Origin: Candidatus Caldarchaeum subterraneum
GTDB taxonomy: Archaea; Thermoproteota; Nitrososphaeria_A; Caldarchaeales; Caldarchaeaceae
Length of the DNA: 64,000 nt
Direction of reading: 5' to 3'
Assembly (NCBI GenBank): GCA_000270325.1
Contig: BA000048.1
Coordinates: forward strand, 211,041 to 275,040
Shown here in pieces: positions 51,089-59,421 of this stretch (position 1 is its first letter; the number at the start of each line of letters is the position of its first letter). The position numbers and the translations under genes were made by a program. The notes beneath the pieces are model-generated. The model made no database searches, was not told where the DNA came from, and saw nothing but the letters and a program-made list of their open reading frames with translations.

Positions 51089-51182
51089 GAAAGAGTTTGA
51101 GCAACTGAGGCAAGAGATTAGGAAGAAGAAGCAGGAGATGGCTGAGGCTCTGCGGAAAAAAGCCGAGGAGGCCTCTGCGTAA
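51072..51182 (+). CDS. 36-residue charged helical microprotein coupled to atpD
   Basis: A short frame starting at TTG 51072 inside the end of atpD, behind GGAGGTGGAG, and ending with TAA at 51182. The product (MEEQVRKEFEQLRQEIRKKK..., ending in KKAEEASA) is almost all Glu, Lys, Arg, Gln, Leu and Ala, with heptad-like spacing, and should form a single coiled-coil helix. It resembles a piece of an ATPase peripheral-stalk subunit but is much shorter. Overlap with atpD favours coupled translation. It could also be non-coding sequence biased by the purine-rich strand. Confidence 0.4.
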   Translation: MEEQVRKEFEQLRQEIRKKKQEMAEALRKKAEEASA

Positions 51183-51204
51183 GATTCTTAGTTGAGGACA
51201 CGGG

Positions 51205-51214
51205 GTTAAATAAC
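51205..51214 (+). promoter_or_regulatory. TATA-like box for the gene at 51238
   Basis: GTTAAATAAC is centred 28 bases before TTG 51238, giving a leaderless transcript. Confidence 0.45.
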
Positions 51215-51237
51215 CCCCGCAAAAACCATCCGTAGAG

Positions 51238-51873
51238 TTGGACATCCGTAGAGCAGCAGCGGCCACGATTATCGCCGTCTTCGCCTACATCGCCCTCTTC
51301 CACTACCCCTTGGTGAGGGGCCTCGAGCTCACCAACCTCCTCTTCTACATGGATGTCTGGCCCACCTTCATCGCAGCCGTAGGCTACTCCACAGCCTATC
51401 TCACATCCACGCGTCTCAACACCAACCTCGGCAAACCATGGAGCCGCTACATCGGCTTCGGCGCAGCAGCGGCCCTCATATTCTACTGGCACCTACCGGC
51501 CAACTCATTCTTCGGATACGGAGTATGCCCAGCCGACCTCAACAACCCCATCCTCTACCAGCTCAAAAGAATATCCTACTTCATCGTAGGTGTTCTCATC
51601 TACTTCGCCGCAAAAGACTTCAACAAGCCCTGGCGCGAAGCACTCGCCATCGCCTTCGGCAAAGTAATGGGATGGTACGGCTTCTACCTCACACTCGTAA
51701 CAGAGCCACTATACGTAGCCCCGCCTGTCATATTCAGCCTCCAGCTCCACCACGAAGCAGGAGCAGCCATGATACTCTCGATGATAGCACTCGACTTCCT
51801 CGCAGCAGCATCACTCATAAACCACCTCTTCAAAGACAAAAAAGCAACACCCTACCCACTAACAACCAGCTAA
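51238..51873 (+). CDS. DUF1404-like archaeal membrane protein
   Basis: A 211-residue membrane protein with about six or seven helices, start TTG 51238 fixed by the TATA box. Conserved-looking histidines are in FHYPLV (about 22), FYWHLPANSFFG (about 84) and LQLHHEAGAAM (about 175-176). The pattern fits archaeal DUF1404 proteins, which resemble CtaG-type oxidase assembly factors in helix and histidine layout. Neither the family nor function is certain. It uses almost only C- or A-ending codons, unlike the first part of atpD. Confidence 0.6.
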   Translation: MDIRRAAAATIIAVFAYIALFHYPLVRGLELTNLLFYMDVWPTFIAAVGYSTAYLTSTRLNTNLGKPWSRYIGFGAAAALIFYWHLPANSFFGYGVCPADLNNPILYQLKRISYFIVGVLIYFAAKDFNKPWREALAIAFGKVMGWYGFYLTLVTEPLYVAPPVIFSLQLHHEAGAAMILSMIALDFLAAASLINHLFKDKKATPYPLTTS

Positions 51874-51921
51874 CAAAAAAAGCAAATACACCGCATAGCC
51901 ATCACAGATGGATAGATATAT

Positions 51922-52332
51922 TTGTCCCAATCTGCTCTATTAGTTGGTGCTAAGTGTTCAGGTCTTGTCTATGTCGATGCGGTGGTTAAGAAGGGTGGCA
52001 AAAGTGCCGCGGCTAGACTTCTCGTGGACTCTGGAGCAACCTACACCGTGTTGAAAAAGGATGTCTGGACAATACTGGGACTAGAGCCGCTTGGTGAAAT
52101 AGATCTCGTTCTCGCCGACGGCACAACCATCACAAGGAAGGTCTCCGAAGCAATCATCGAACTACCCGGATACGGCGAGCGACATACACCAGTTGTGCTC
52201 GGAGAAGAGGAGGACGAGAACCTTCTCGGAATAGTCACCTTGGAGATTTTCGGGCTGGTTCTTGACCCCCTCAAGAGAACTCTGAAACCTATTAGAGCCA
52301 TACTGAAGACAGAACATCATGATAAACAGTGA
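51922..52332 (+). CDS. Retropepsin-like aspartyl protease (clan AA)
   Basis: A 136-residue single-domain aspartyl protease-like protein. Active-site motif LLVDSGATYTVL (Asp-Ser-Gly-Ala, about residues 37-48) is followed by the flap region VLADGTTITRKVSEAIIELPG and the second hydrophobic-hydrophobic-Gly signature ENLLGIVTLEIFGLVLD. These proteins dimerise to make one active site. The start is uncertain (TTG 51922 or GTG near 51979). An AT-rich GATAGATATA at 51911-51920 precedes it. Archaeal members are known but their substrates are not. Confidence 0.75.
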   Translation: MSQSALLVGAKCSGLVYVDAVVKKGGKSAAARLLVDSGATYTVLKKDVWTILGLEPLGEIDLVLADGTTITRKVSEAIIELPGYGERHTPVVLGEEEDENLLGIVTLEIFGLVLDPLKRTLKPIRAILKTEHHDKQ

Positions 52333-52408
52333 CATGTTAGGATTCGGTCTTCGAAAATATGATGATGGGTGGCAAATTTAGGATGCTTAAATAATTGGGT
52401 ATGAAAGA

Positions 52409-52831
52409 TTGTTTTGCAGAAAGTTGAGGTTCTCCAGAGTTGAGGCTGAATATTGGTTCAAACAAGGTGTGGAAGATTTTAGATTAGCTGAGAAACTCTT
52501 ATCAGACGGCAGATATAACTACTCGGCTTTCCTAACTCATCAAGCTGCTGAGAAGACTCTGACAACTCTAATCATAGAGGTTTTGAGGGAGATTCCTCCT
52601 AGGATTCATAACTTGCTAGAGCTAGGAGAGTCTCTTAGGAAAACGGGGATAGACATGGCTGAGGTGGAGGATGACCTGAAATACCTTAACCCACACTACC
52701 TCACCTCACGTTATCCCGATGCTGCGAACGGCATCCCAACCGAGGTCTACAGCAGACGCATGGCCGAGCTATGTCTACAATCTGCAGCGAGGGTTTTAGC
52801 TTGGGCGGAAAACTTACTCGAGAAGAAGTAA
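52409..52831 (+). CDS. HEPN-domain protein (probable toxin of HEPN/MNT pair)
   Basis: A 140-residue all-helical protein starting at TTG 52409. The HEPN pattern is YWFKQGVEDFRLAEKLLSDGRYNYSAFLTHQAAEKTL, followed by PPRIHNLLELGESL. In HEPN toxins an R-x4-6-H motif forms the RNase site; here R and H are close (RIH), so the classic spacing is absent. It overlaps the nucleotidyltransferase gene that follows, the standard HEPN/MNT order. Confidence 0.82.
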   Translation: MFCRKLRFSRVEAEYWFKQGVEDFRLAEKLLSDGRYNYSAFLTHQAAEKTLTTLIIEVLREIPPRIHNLLELGESLRKTGIDMAEVEDDLKYLNPHYLTSRYPDAANGIPTEVYSRRMAELCLQSAARVLAWAENLLEKK

Positions 52832-53256
52832 CCCAAATGGTTTCAAACTATGTTAACGCCGTCAGGGAAAACGGGTTTGACGTGGTTTCCGCCGTATTGT
52901 TCGGGTCGAGGGCTAGAGGTCGGGAACTTGTAAGCAGCGATGTTGACCTGCTTCTTGTGCTCAGTAACTGCTCTTACGGATTTATTGAGAGGATTGAGGC
53001 TTTGTCAAAGTTTTGGCGGCATGAGCTCAGTTTAGAGGTTTTTCCCTACACAAAAGACGAGGTAATGAGGTTGTTCGAAAGAGGCTCTATAACGCTTTAC
53101 GACAGTCTCGAACACGGCGTAATCATCTATGATGATGGATTCTTCTCATCTCTGAGGAGGCTTTTCGCCGAGTTGGTTGAAAAAGGGGTTATCAGAAAAG
53201 GCCCAGACGGTTGGTGGATGTTTCCAGAGCCTGACACCATCCACATTCAAGGCTAA
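52771..53256 (+). CDS. MNT-type nucleotidyltransferase (probable antitoxin of HEPN/MNT pair)
   Basis: Minimal nucleotidyltransferase, up to 161 residues from ATG 52771; TTG 52801 and ATG 52837 are alternative starts. The active-site motif VLFGSRARGRELVSSDVDLLLVL (GSxxRG...DxD) is intact. In pairs of this type the MNT protein adds nucleotides to and inactivates the HEPN RNase. It overlaps HEPN by up to 61 bases. A T-rich stretch after the stop (53261-53268) could end the transcript. Confidence 0.82.
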   Translation: MSTICSEGFSLGGKLTREEVTQMVSNYVNAVRENGFDVVSAVLFGSRARGRELVSSDVDLLLVLSNCSYGFIERIEALSKFWRHELSLEVFPYTKDEVMRLFERGSITLYDSLEHGVIIYDDGFFSSLRRLFAELVEKGVIRKGPDGWWMFPEPDTIHIQG

Positions 53257-53257
53257 T

Positions 53258-53270
53258 AGTTATTTTTTAG
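53258..53270 (+). promoter_or_regulatory. T-rich element: HEPN/MNT terminator or galU promoter
   Basis: AGTTATTTTTTAG lies just after the MNT stop and about 30 bases before the ATG of the next gene. It could serve as terminator, as TATA-like box, or both. Confidence 0.3.
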
Positions 53271-53295
53271 AAGATACCTCGATACGTGGCTGAGT

Positions 53296-54162
53296 ATGGT
53301 TAGGAAGGTTGTGATAACGGCGGCGGGCCTCGGAACACGGTTGCTGCCTACGACCAAGGAGATGCCGAAAGAGATGCTGCCCATCTATGTAAGAGCTGGA
53401 AACGGCTCGGTCACGCTTAAACCACTTCTACAGGCCTTGTTTGAGCAGCTCTACAGCTTCGGATTCAGACAGTTCTGCTTCGTCGTGGGCCGCGGCAAAA
53501 GAGCCATCGAGGACCACTTCACCCCTGACTGGGACTTTGTCGAAAAAATGGACAAGATGGGAAAATATTCAACGGTCTCAGACCTTGTCACCTTCTACAA
53601 AATGCTTGAGGAATCGGTTATTGTTTGGGTGAGCCAGCCATCTCCACGCGGGTTTGGAGACGCCGTCAGAACCGCACGCCACTTCGTAGGAGACGACAAC
53701 TTTCTTCTCTGCGCAGGAGACACAATCATCCTCGGAAACAACACCCATTTTCTCAAGCGGCTCTTTGAAGCAGCGCCACGCAACATGCTTGACGCAGTCC
53801 TCCTCGTCCAAAAAGTGGAGAACCCCCAGCAATATGGTGTGGTCGTGTCACAGCCGCTAAACCAAACCCTACACCAAGTATTCAAAGTGGTTGAGAAACC
53901 CAAGACACCTCCCTCCAACCTCGCCATCATGCCCTTCTACATATTCACACCATACATCATGAAGGCTCTGGACATGATATCAGAGGGCGTGGGTGGAGAG
54001 CTCCAGCTCACCGACGCAATACAGAAACTCATCGACATGGGTGGGAAGGTGTTGGCTGTCGAGCTGCTGGATAACGAGATGCGGCTGGACATAGGCACAC
54101 CTGAAACATACATGGAGGCCCTCTCGCTGTCCTACAGATATGCAAACAGTGGTGAAAAATGA
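53296..54162 (+). CDS. galU: UTP-glucose-1-phosphate uridylyltransferase
   Basis: Makes UDP-glucose from UTP and glucose-1-phosphate, 288 residues, normal for the family. The nucleotide-binding signature ITAAGLGTRLLPTTKEMPKEMLPI is at 7-30. Further family segments are FVVGRGKRAIEDHF, VSQPSPRGFGDAVRTARHFVGDDNFLLCAGD and VVEKPKTPPSNLAIMPFYIFTP. Its stop overlaps the UDP-glucose dehydrogenase gene by four bases, placing the two steps to UDP-glucuronate in one transcript at the head of a surface-glycan island. Confidence 0.93.
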   Translation: MVRKVVITAAGLGTRLLPTTKEMPKEMLPIYVRAGNGSVTLKPLLQALFEQLYSFGFRQFCFVVGRGKRAIEDHFTPDWDFVEKMDKMGKYSTVSDLVTFYKMLEESVIVWVSQPSPRGFGDAVRTARHFVGDDNFLLCAGDTIILGNNTHFLKRLFEAAPRNMLDAVLLVQKVENPQQYGVVVSQPLNQTLHQVFKVVEKPKTPPSNLAIMPFYIFTPYIMKALDMISEGVGGELQLTDAIQKLIDMGGKVLAVELLDNEMRLDIGTPETYMEALSLSYRYANSGEK

Positions 54163-55472
54163 AGATAGCCGTTATCGGCCTCGGATACGTCGGGTTGACA
54201 ACAGCCGCTTGCCTAGCGTCACGCGGATTCAAAGTAACAGGAATAGACATAGACAAGCATAAGGTTGAGACAATTAACGAGGGAAAAACACCGTTTAAGG
54301 AGCCCCGGCTCGATAAACTATTGAAAAGAAGCGGGCTGAGATGCAGCACCGACTACGCGGAAGCCGTTGACGCCGACTTTGTCTTCATATCTGTTGGTAC
54401 TCCTGCTGGGCCTGGTGGAGAGATTGACCTCTCATATGTTGCAGGTGCTGCACGTAGCTTGGGCGAGGTTTTAGCCAGCCGCCGGAAGCCATGCACGGTT
54501 GTGGTGAGAAGCACGGTTGTCCCCGGAACAACCCGCGGGATTGTGAAAAACGAGTTGGAGAAATCGTCTGGGAAAAGAGTTGGCGAGGATTTGTTTCTCT
54601 GTGTTAACCCCGAGTTTCTCCGCGAGGGCAACGCTGTCCACGACACCTTCAACCCCGATAGAATAGTTATAGGCGACGACTGGGGCAGTGGTGGAAAAAA
54701 CCTTCTCAGACTCTACCACCGGTTCTATCGGCGGAGAAAACCAGCCACAATATTGACGAACACCGTCAACGCGGAGATGATAAAATACGCCAGCAACGCA
54801 TTTCTAGCCGCGCGCATAAGCCTCATCAACGAGATAGCCAACATCTGCCAACACATACCTGGAGCCGACGTAACCGTTGTGTCAAAGGCCATAGGGCTGG
54901 ACAAGCGGATAGGGCCCTATTTTCTCAACGCTGGACTAGGGTACGGCGGCAGCTGCTTCCCTAAAGACGTCAAAGCCTTGATAAAATACGCGGAGAAGCT
55001 GGGTGAGACACCGCGGGTGCTCGAGGCAGTGGACAAGGTAAACATGATGCAGCCCCTCAAAGCCGTCGAACTAGCAGAGAAACTTCTCGGCAGCCTGCAT
55101 GGAAAAACAGCCGCCATCCTCGGCCTCGCCTTCAAACCCAACACAGACGACATCCGCGAAGCCGTCTCACTCAAAATAATCAAAACACTCCTCGAAAAGG
55201 GATGCACTGTAAAGGCCTATGACCCAGCAGCAATCGAGAACGCGAGAAAAGTTCTCGGCGACACGGTGAACTACGCGTCCTCGGCCGAGGAATGTCTAAC
55301 AGATGCGGATTTCTGCATCATAGCGACGGAGTGGAAAGAGTTTAGGAGGCTTGGGCCCGATGACTTCCGCAAGCTAATGAGAGACCCTGTGGTGGTTGAT
55401 GGAAGAAGGATATACGACCCAGAGAGATTCATGGAGAAGGTGGAGTTCGCCGCGGTGGGCCTCGGTTTATGA
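54159..55472 (+). CDS. ugd: UDP-glucose 6-dehydrogenase
   Basis: Oxidises UDP-glucose to UDP-glucuronate, 437 residues. Rossmann motif GLGYVGLTTAACLASRGF is at 7-24, ISVGTPAGPGGEIDLSYV at 78-95 and catalytic Cys266 in GYGGSCFPKD. A second Rossmann domain carries LGLAFKPNTDDIREAVSLKI. Coupled by overlap to galU before it and to a glycosyltransferase after it. The product feeds the island's sugar chains. Confidence 0.93.
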   Translation: MKIAVIGLGYVGLTTAACLASRGFKVTGIDIDKHKVETINEGKTPFKEPRLDKLLKRSGLRCSTDYAEAVDADFVFISVGTPAGPGGEIDLSYVAGAARSLGEVLASRRKPCTVVVRSTVVPGTTRGIVKNELEKSSGKRVGEDLFLCVNPEFLREGNAVHDTFNPDRIVIGDDWGSGGKNLLRLYHRFYRRRKPATILTNTVNAEMIKYASNAFLAARISLINEIANICQHIPGADVTVVSKAIGLDKRIGPYFLNAGLGYGGSCFPKDVKALIKYAEKLGETPRVLEAVDKVNMMQPLKAVELAEKLLGSLHGKTAAILGLAFKPNTDDIREAVSLKIIKTLLEKGCTVKAYDPAAIENARKVLGDTVNYASSAEECLTDADFCIIATEWKEFRRLGPDDFRKLMRDPVVVDGRRIYDPERFMEKVEFAAVGLGL

Positions 55473-56434
55473 GGGTTCTGATGGTGGGGCGGAAGCCTTC
55501 GATTGCTTTGAATGAGTTGAGAAGATACTGGGGAACGGTTGACGTGGCGACTGGTCTCCACGCTCCACGGTTTACCCGCTACGACCTCGTGATAGCACAA
55601 GAACCAACCATCAAAATAGGGCTGCCTGCTCTCCTGCAGGCGAAACTGTCAAACGCCGCTTTAATCACCGAGGTACATGGAGACTACTTGAGAGGAAATT
55701 TTCTTCCCTGGAAAGACCGGTTATTTGCATGGCTTGTTTTGAGGTCTTCGGATTTCGTGAGAGCCGTGAACAGCGGCATCGCGTGGAATCTCCAATCAAG
55801 GGGATTATCTAATGTTCACGTGGTTCCAGCCGTTTACATCAGGTTGGACATCTTCAAACCTTTGAAAAACCCAGATGAGAGAGGGCATGTTGTTGTAACT
55901 GCGGCGAGGCTGGTTCCTGAGAAAGGGCTTGACCTGTTGCTCAGGGCTGTTCCACTTTTGCTGCAGGATTTTCCCGATTTGGAGGTTAGGATACTCGGTG
56001 AAGGGCCTATGCGGAAAAGTCTCCAAGGATTGGCTGGAGAGCTCGGGGTCGGAGATGTGGTGAAGTTTCTGGGCTGGGCTCCTGTGGATGATCTCGTCAA
56101 ACACTATAACGAGGCGGCTGTCTTTGTCTGCACATCCCACTACGAGGGGGGCCCGAGGACAGTGTTTGAGGCAGCCTCTTGTTTAACACCCAGCGTCTCA
56201 ACACCCGTGGGCATAGTTCCTGAGGTGCTTAGAGATGGGGAGAGCGTGTTGCTTGTTGAGAGAAGGGACCCAGATCTGCTTGCCGAGAAGATAGCTCAGC
56301 TTCTGCATGACAGGGACAAACGCCGTCGGCTCGCCGAGAAGGCTCGTGAGATTGTTCTAAGAGAGTTTGAATGGTCCAAGTCAGTGGAGAGATATGCCAG
56401 GGCCTACTTGGCTCTAGCTTCCCCCCGTCCTTGA
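55469..56434 (+). CDS. GT4-family glycosyltransferase A
   Basis: Retaining glycosyltransferase of GT-B fold, 321 residues. Features are LITEVHGDYLRGNF in the N-terminal domain, GHVVVTAARLVPEKGLDLLLRAVPLLL at the start of the C-terminal domain, and the E-x7-E motif in HYEGGPRTVFEAASCL followed by TPVGIVPEVL. It is shorter than the average GT4 (360-400) in its N-terminal domain. Overlaps the dehydrogenase stop by four bases. Donor and acceptor unknown; UDP-glucuronate or UDP-glucose is likely from context. Confidence 0.86.
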   Translation: MRVLMVGRKPSIALNELRRYWGTVDVATGLHAPRFTRYDLVIAQEPTIKIGLPALLQAKLSNAALITEVHGDYLRGNFLPWKDRLFAWLVLRSSDFVRAVNSGIAWNLQSRGLSNVHVVPAVYIRLDIFKPLKNPDERGHVVVTAARLVPEKGLDLLLRAVPLLLQDFPDLEVRILGEGPMRKSLQGLAGELGVGDVVKFLGWAPVDDLVKHYNEAAVFVCTSHYEGGPRTVFEAASCLTPSVSTPVGIVPEVLRDGESVLLVERRDPDLLAEKIAQLLHDRDKRRRLAEKAREIVLREFEWSKSVERYARAYLALASPRP

Positions 56435-56489
56435 TGAGAAACCCATGGGTTAGGCTTAATTTGGCCCCTCTTTTGCTATTTTCGGCACC

Positions 56490-57655
56490 ATGGTTAGTGT
56501 TATGACGTTTATTGGGCGGGTTGAGGGGTTGGACGCGCCGACTCTTCACGCACAATACTTTGAGGAGTATCTTCTGCTCAGCAGACATGTTGACCACCTT
56601 AAGGTCGTCACAGACACCGTTGTCTCCCGAAGGCTCGACACCCCTCCGAACATGGAGATAGTCAAGCTCCCAGCCATCAGAATACCCAAAATTTATGGAG
56701 CGACGAAGATTCTCTTCTACGGGTTTAAACCTGTTCTGGATAGGGATAATGTCGACGTGCTTTACGTTAGGACGTTCAGCCCACCCGAGCTTTCAGCATT
56801 ATGGTTTGGTCGACTGTTTTCCGATATTCCTTCGGTGCTTGTTTTACCGGGAACATGGTTGTTCGGACACCCATCGTCGGCTAAGGGGAAGGAGAGGTTT
56901 TACAGATGGTTTCTCCGAAGGGCTTTAGACTCGTGTGAAAAAATTGTGTTGTATTCTAGGCATATGTTGCCAGAAGTTTTGCTCTACCATCCCAAGCTTG
57001 ATGTCTCGAAGGTTGTGTATATTCATAATGCTGTAAACATTGTGAGGTTCAGTCCCGAGGGTGAAAAAAGTAAGCGTCTTGAAGAATTGAAAAGGGGAAG
57101 GAAATGCATATTATACGTTGGGCGGGTTAATGAGAAGAAAGGAGTGGAGGACCTTGTAAAAGCTTTCCGCATTGTCTCAACGATGCACCGCGACTGTATT
57201 CTGGCTATCGCTGGAGCCGGCGAGGCTGGTTACGTGGAAAAGCTGCTTGAAGAGGTTAATAAAACCGGGTTGGATGATAGTGTATTTTTCCTCGGCCCTG
57301 TCCCCAACAGTGAGATTCCTATGCTCTACAGGTCTGCTGACGTGGTTGCTTATGCGTCGCGGGGGGAGAGGGTATTCCAAGGGCGTTGCTGGAGGGAATG
57401 GCTTGTGGGCTGCCTGCCGTGGCAACAAATGTAGCTGGAATACCTGAGGCAGTGGTTGACGGCTTTAACGGCTTTCTCGTGGAGCCACGTGACATAACAA
57501 CTCTAGCTAATCGATTATCCACTTTGATTGCTGATGTTTCGTTGCGTAGGGAGATGGGTTTGAGGGCTAGGCGTCATATCGAGGAAGAGTTTAGCCTAGA
57601 TGTGGTTGTGCATCAGATTGCCTGGCTCTTAGAGGAAGTGGGAGGGGTTAAATAA
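56490..57655 (+). pseudogene. GT4-family glycosyltransferase B, broken by a frameshift
   Basis: Two overlapping frames make one GT4 enzyme of about 388 residues. The first (56490-57434) has MVSVMTFIGRV at the start and CILYVGRVNEKKGVEDLVKAF at the C-terminal domain. It goes out of frame after YRSADVVAYASRGE. The second frame, from about 57371, continues as GIPRALLEGMACGLPAVATNVAGIPEAVVDGFNG, restoring the E-x7-E motif (EGIPRALLE). An extra AG at 57369-57370, in GGGGGGAGAGGG, explains the break; a one-base loss there would too. It could be a true inactivating mutation, phase variation at the purine run, or a sequencing error. Confidence 0.8.
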
Positions 57656-57675
57656 GTGGTTATTGAGGTGTCGCC

Positions 57676-58683
57676 ATGGTTCTTGATGTTGTGGTTTTCG
57701 GTGGGTCTGGGTTTATAGGCTCTGCCGTTGCTAATTATCTGTCTGATGCTGGTTTGAAGGTCCGGGTTGCTGACGTTGTCAGGCCCCGGGGTGATTTAGG
57801 TGTAGAGTTTGTTGAATGTGATGTGCGTGATAGGGGTGCGGTTTTACGTGCTTTGGGCGATGCTAGGGTTGCTGTTAACACGGCTATTGTTCAGATTCCT
57901 AGGATAAATGAGGAGCCTCGGTTGGGTTATGAGGTTAATGTTATCGGGACTCAAAACGTTTGCGAAGCTGTGGCTGGGAGCGGTTCATGTTTGGGTATGG
58001 TTCAGGCTGGTACGTGGCATACTATTGGGGAGACTGGGCTCAGCGGTGTTGTGGACGAGGAATTCGGCTATAGGCCTGATAAGGTCGAGGAGAGGGCTAG
58101 AGTCTATGCTTTGTCCAAGGTTTGTCAAGAATCTGTTGTGAGGCTTTTCAGCTATATGTTTAGGGAAAAGGCGTATGTGGTGATACGGACTGGCACGGTT
58201 CTCGGACCCAACATGCCTGAGCAGACCGCCGCCAAGATATTCATCAAAAACGCGGTCGGCGGAAAACCTCTCACACCCTATAGGCATAGCATGTATAGGC
58301 CGATTCTTTACGTCGACGTTGGCGATGTTGCTAAAGCGTATGAGGTTGTCGTAAAAAAGATTCTTGACGGCGACATGAGAGGGGTCAACAACGTCTTTAA
58401 CCTGGTGTATCCGGAGCCGATGACGGTTATTGAGCTGGCGGAGACTGTTAAGAGGTCTGTTGAAGAGCTGACGGGTGGAAGAATCAGTCCGGCTGTTGAG
58501 GTTGTTGACAAGGGGATTCCGCCTCTCTTCACACCGGATGATAAGAACAGGTTTGTGTGCAAAATCGACCGCATCACAGCTATTTTGGGGATCAACAGGC
58601 TAAAGGACCCAAAAGCCTCAATTAAAGAGCTTACAGCCCGAGCGTTATCAAATCAACTTGACCAACAAAACTTAAGAGCGTAG
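57676..58683 (+). CDS. NAD-dependent nucleotide-sugar epimerase/dehydratase
   Basis: Extended SDR enzyme, 335 residues. VVFGGSGFIGSAVANYLSDAGLKVRVADV carries the GxxGxxG motif. DARVAVNTAIVQIPRINEEPRLGYEVNVIGTQNVCEA and the catalytic Tyr-x3-Lys in RVYALSKVCQES follow. A GAGGTG ribosome-binding site precedes the ATG. It modifies a nucleotide sugar for the island, but which sugar cannot be told; the central PIL/AIVQIP segment in place of the usual HLAA is a deviation. Confidence 0.85.
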   Translation: MVLDVVVFGGSGFIGSAVANYLSDAGLKVRVADVVRPRGDLGVEFVECDVRDRGAVLRALGDARVAVNTAIVQIPRINEEPRLGYEVNVIGTQNVCEAVAGSGSCLGMVQAGTWHTIGETGLSGVVDEEFGYRPDKVEERARVYALSKVCQESVVRLFSYMFREKAYVVIRTGTVLGPNMPEQTAAKIFIKNAVGGKPLTPYRHSMYRPILYVDVGDVAKAYEVVVKKILDGDMRGVNNVFNLVYPEPMTVIELAETVKRSVEELTGGRISPAVEVVDKGIPPLFTPDDKNRFVCKIDRITAILGINRLKDPKASIKELTARALSNQLDQQNLRA

Positions 58684-58707
58684 CTCTGTATCTTTTGCTC
58701 AACACTT

Positions 58708-59421
58708 TCAGGTTATTTTCTTCAACGCCTCGAGTCCAAACCCTGTTTCGGGTATGATAGGGGCTATCGGTGTCCAAACATAGTCAGCTACGAGATATAA
58801 TTTATCAATTTTCGTTCTGCCTATTATTGGTCTAAAACCATAGCCTTTGACAACGTATCCACGTTTGGCGAAATCTTGGACAGTCCATCCAGACTTGTGC
58901 TTTAATGGGTCGCACCTTCTACTATCTGTCGGTCGCCATCCGTTGGGCGTTGTTAAATGGATGTAACCGCCTTTCCTAGTTATCCTCTCCATTTCATCCA
59001 TCAGCCGGTATCCCGCTGGCTTGCTTAGATGCTCAATAACCTCAATGCATATTGTCAAGTCCGCAAAACCGTCGGGGAGAGGTATGGGTTCTTTCTCCAA
59101 GTCAACTTTGATCGGTTTGTAGATTTTGCTTATTTCAGACAGGGTCTTAAGGTATGGCTCGTAAACATCCAATCCAACGACCTCAACAGGTCTACCGGCG
59201 ATAGCTGCCAGCATGTGGCCGGCCCAGCCAAGCCTACAGCCAACATCAACAACAACTCTCAACTCATCACCCAACTCTCTGCAAAATGAAGCAAACCTAA
59301 AGGCGACAATCCCCTCGAGAAGACCCATGTCAGGCAAATGCCTTTGTAGACATCTATAAAAATTTGCGGCGGATACTGTAACAAAAAATCGTTTATAAAA
59401 AAAATAATCTCTTGAGCACAA
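58708..59421 (-). CDS. Class I SAM-dependent methyltransferase
   Basis: A 237-residue methyltransferase (about 206 from ATG 59328). Motif I is VVVDVGCRLGWAGHML, with R instead of the second Gly. VVGLDVYEPYLKTL follows, then LTICIEVIEHLSKPAGYRLMDEMERITRKGGYIHLTTPNG, as in UbiE/COQ5-like enzymes. Its 5' end overlaps the flippase stop by up to 29 bases, so the two are co-transcribed. It likely methylates a sugar or a lipid carrier in the glycan pathway; this is inferred from position. Confidence 0.82.
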   Translation of the reverse strand: MCSRDYFFYKRFFVTVSAANFYRCLQRHLPDMGLLEGIVAFRFASFCRELGDELRVVVDVGCRLGWAGHMLAAIAGRPVEVVGLDVYEPYLKTLSEISKIYKPIKVDLEKEPIPLPDGFADLTICIEVIEHLSKPAGYRLMDEMERITRKGGYIHLTTPNGWRPTDSRRCDPLKHKSGWTVQDFAKRGYVVKGYGFRPIIGRTKIDKLYLVADYVWTPIAPIIPETGFGLEALKKIT

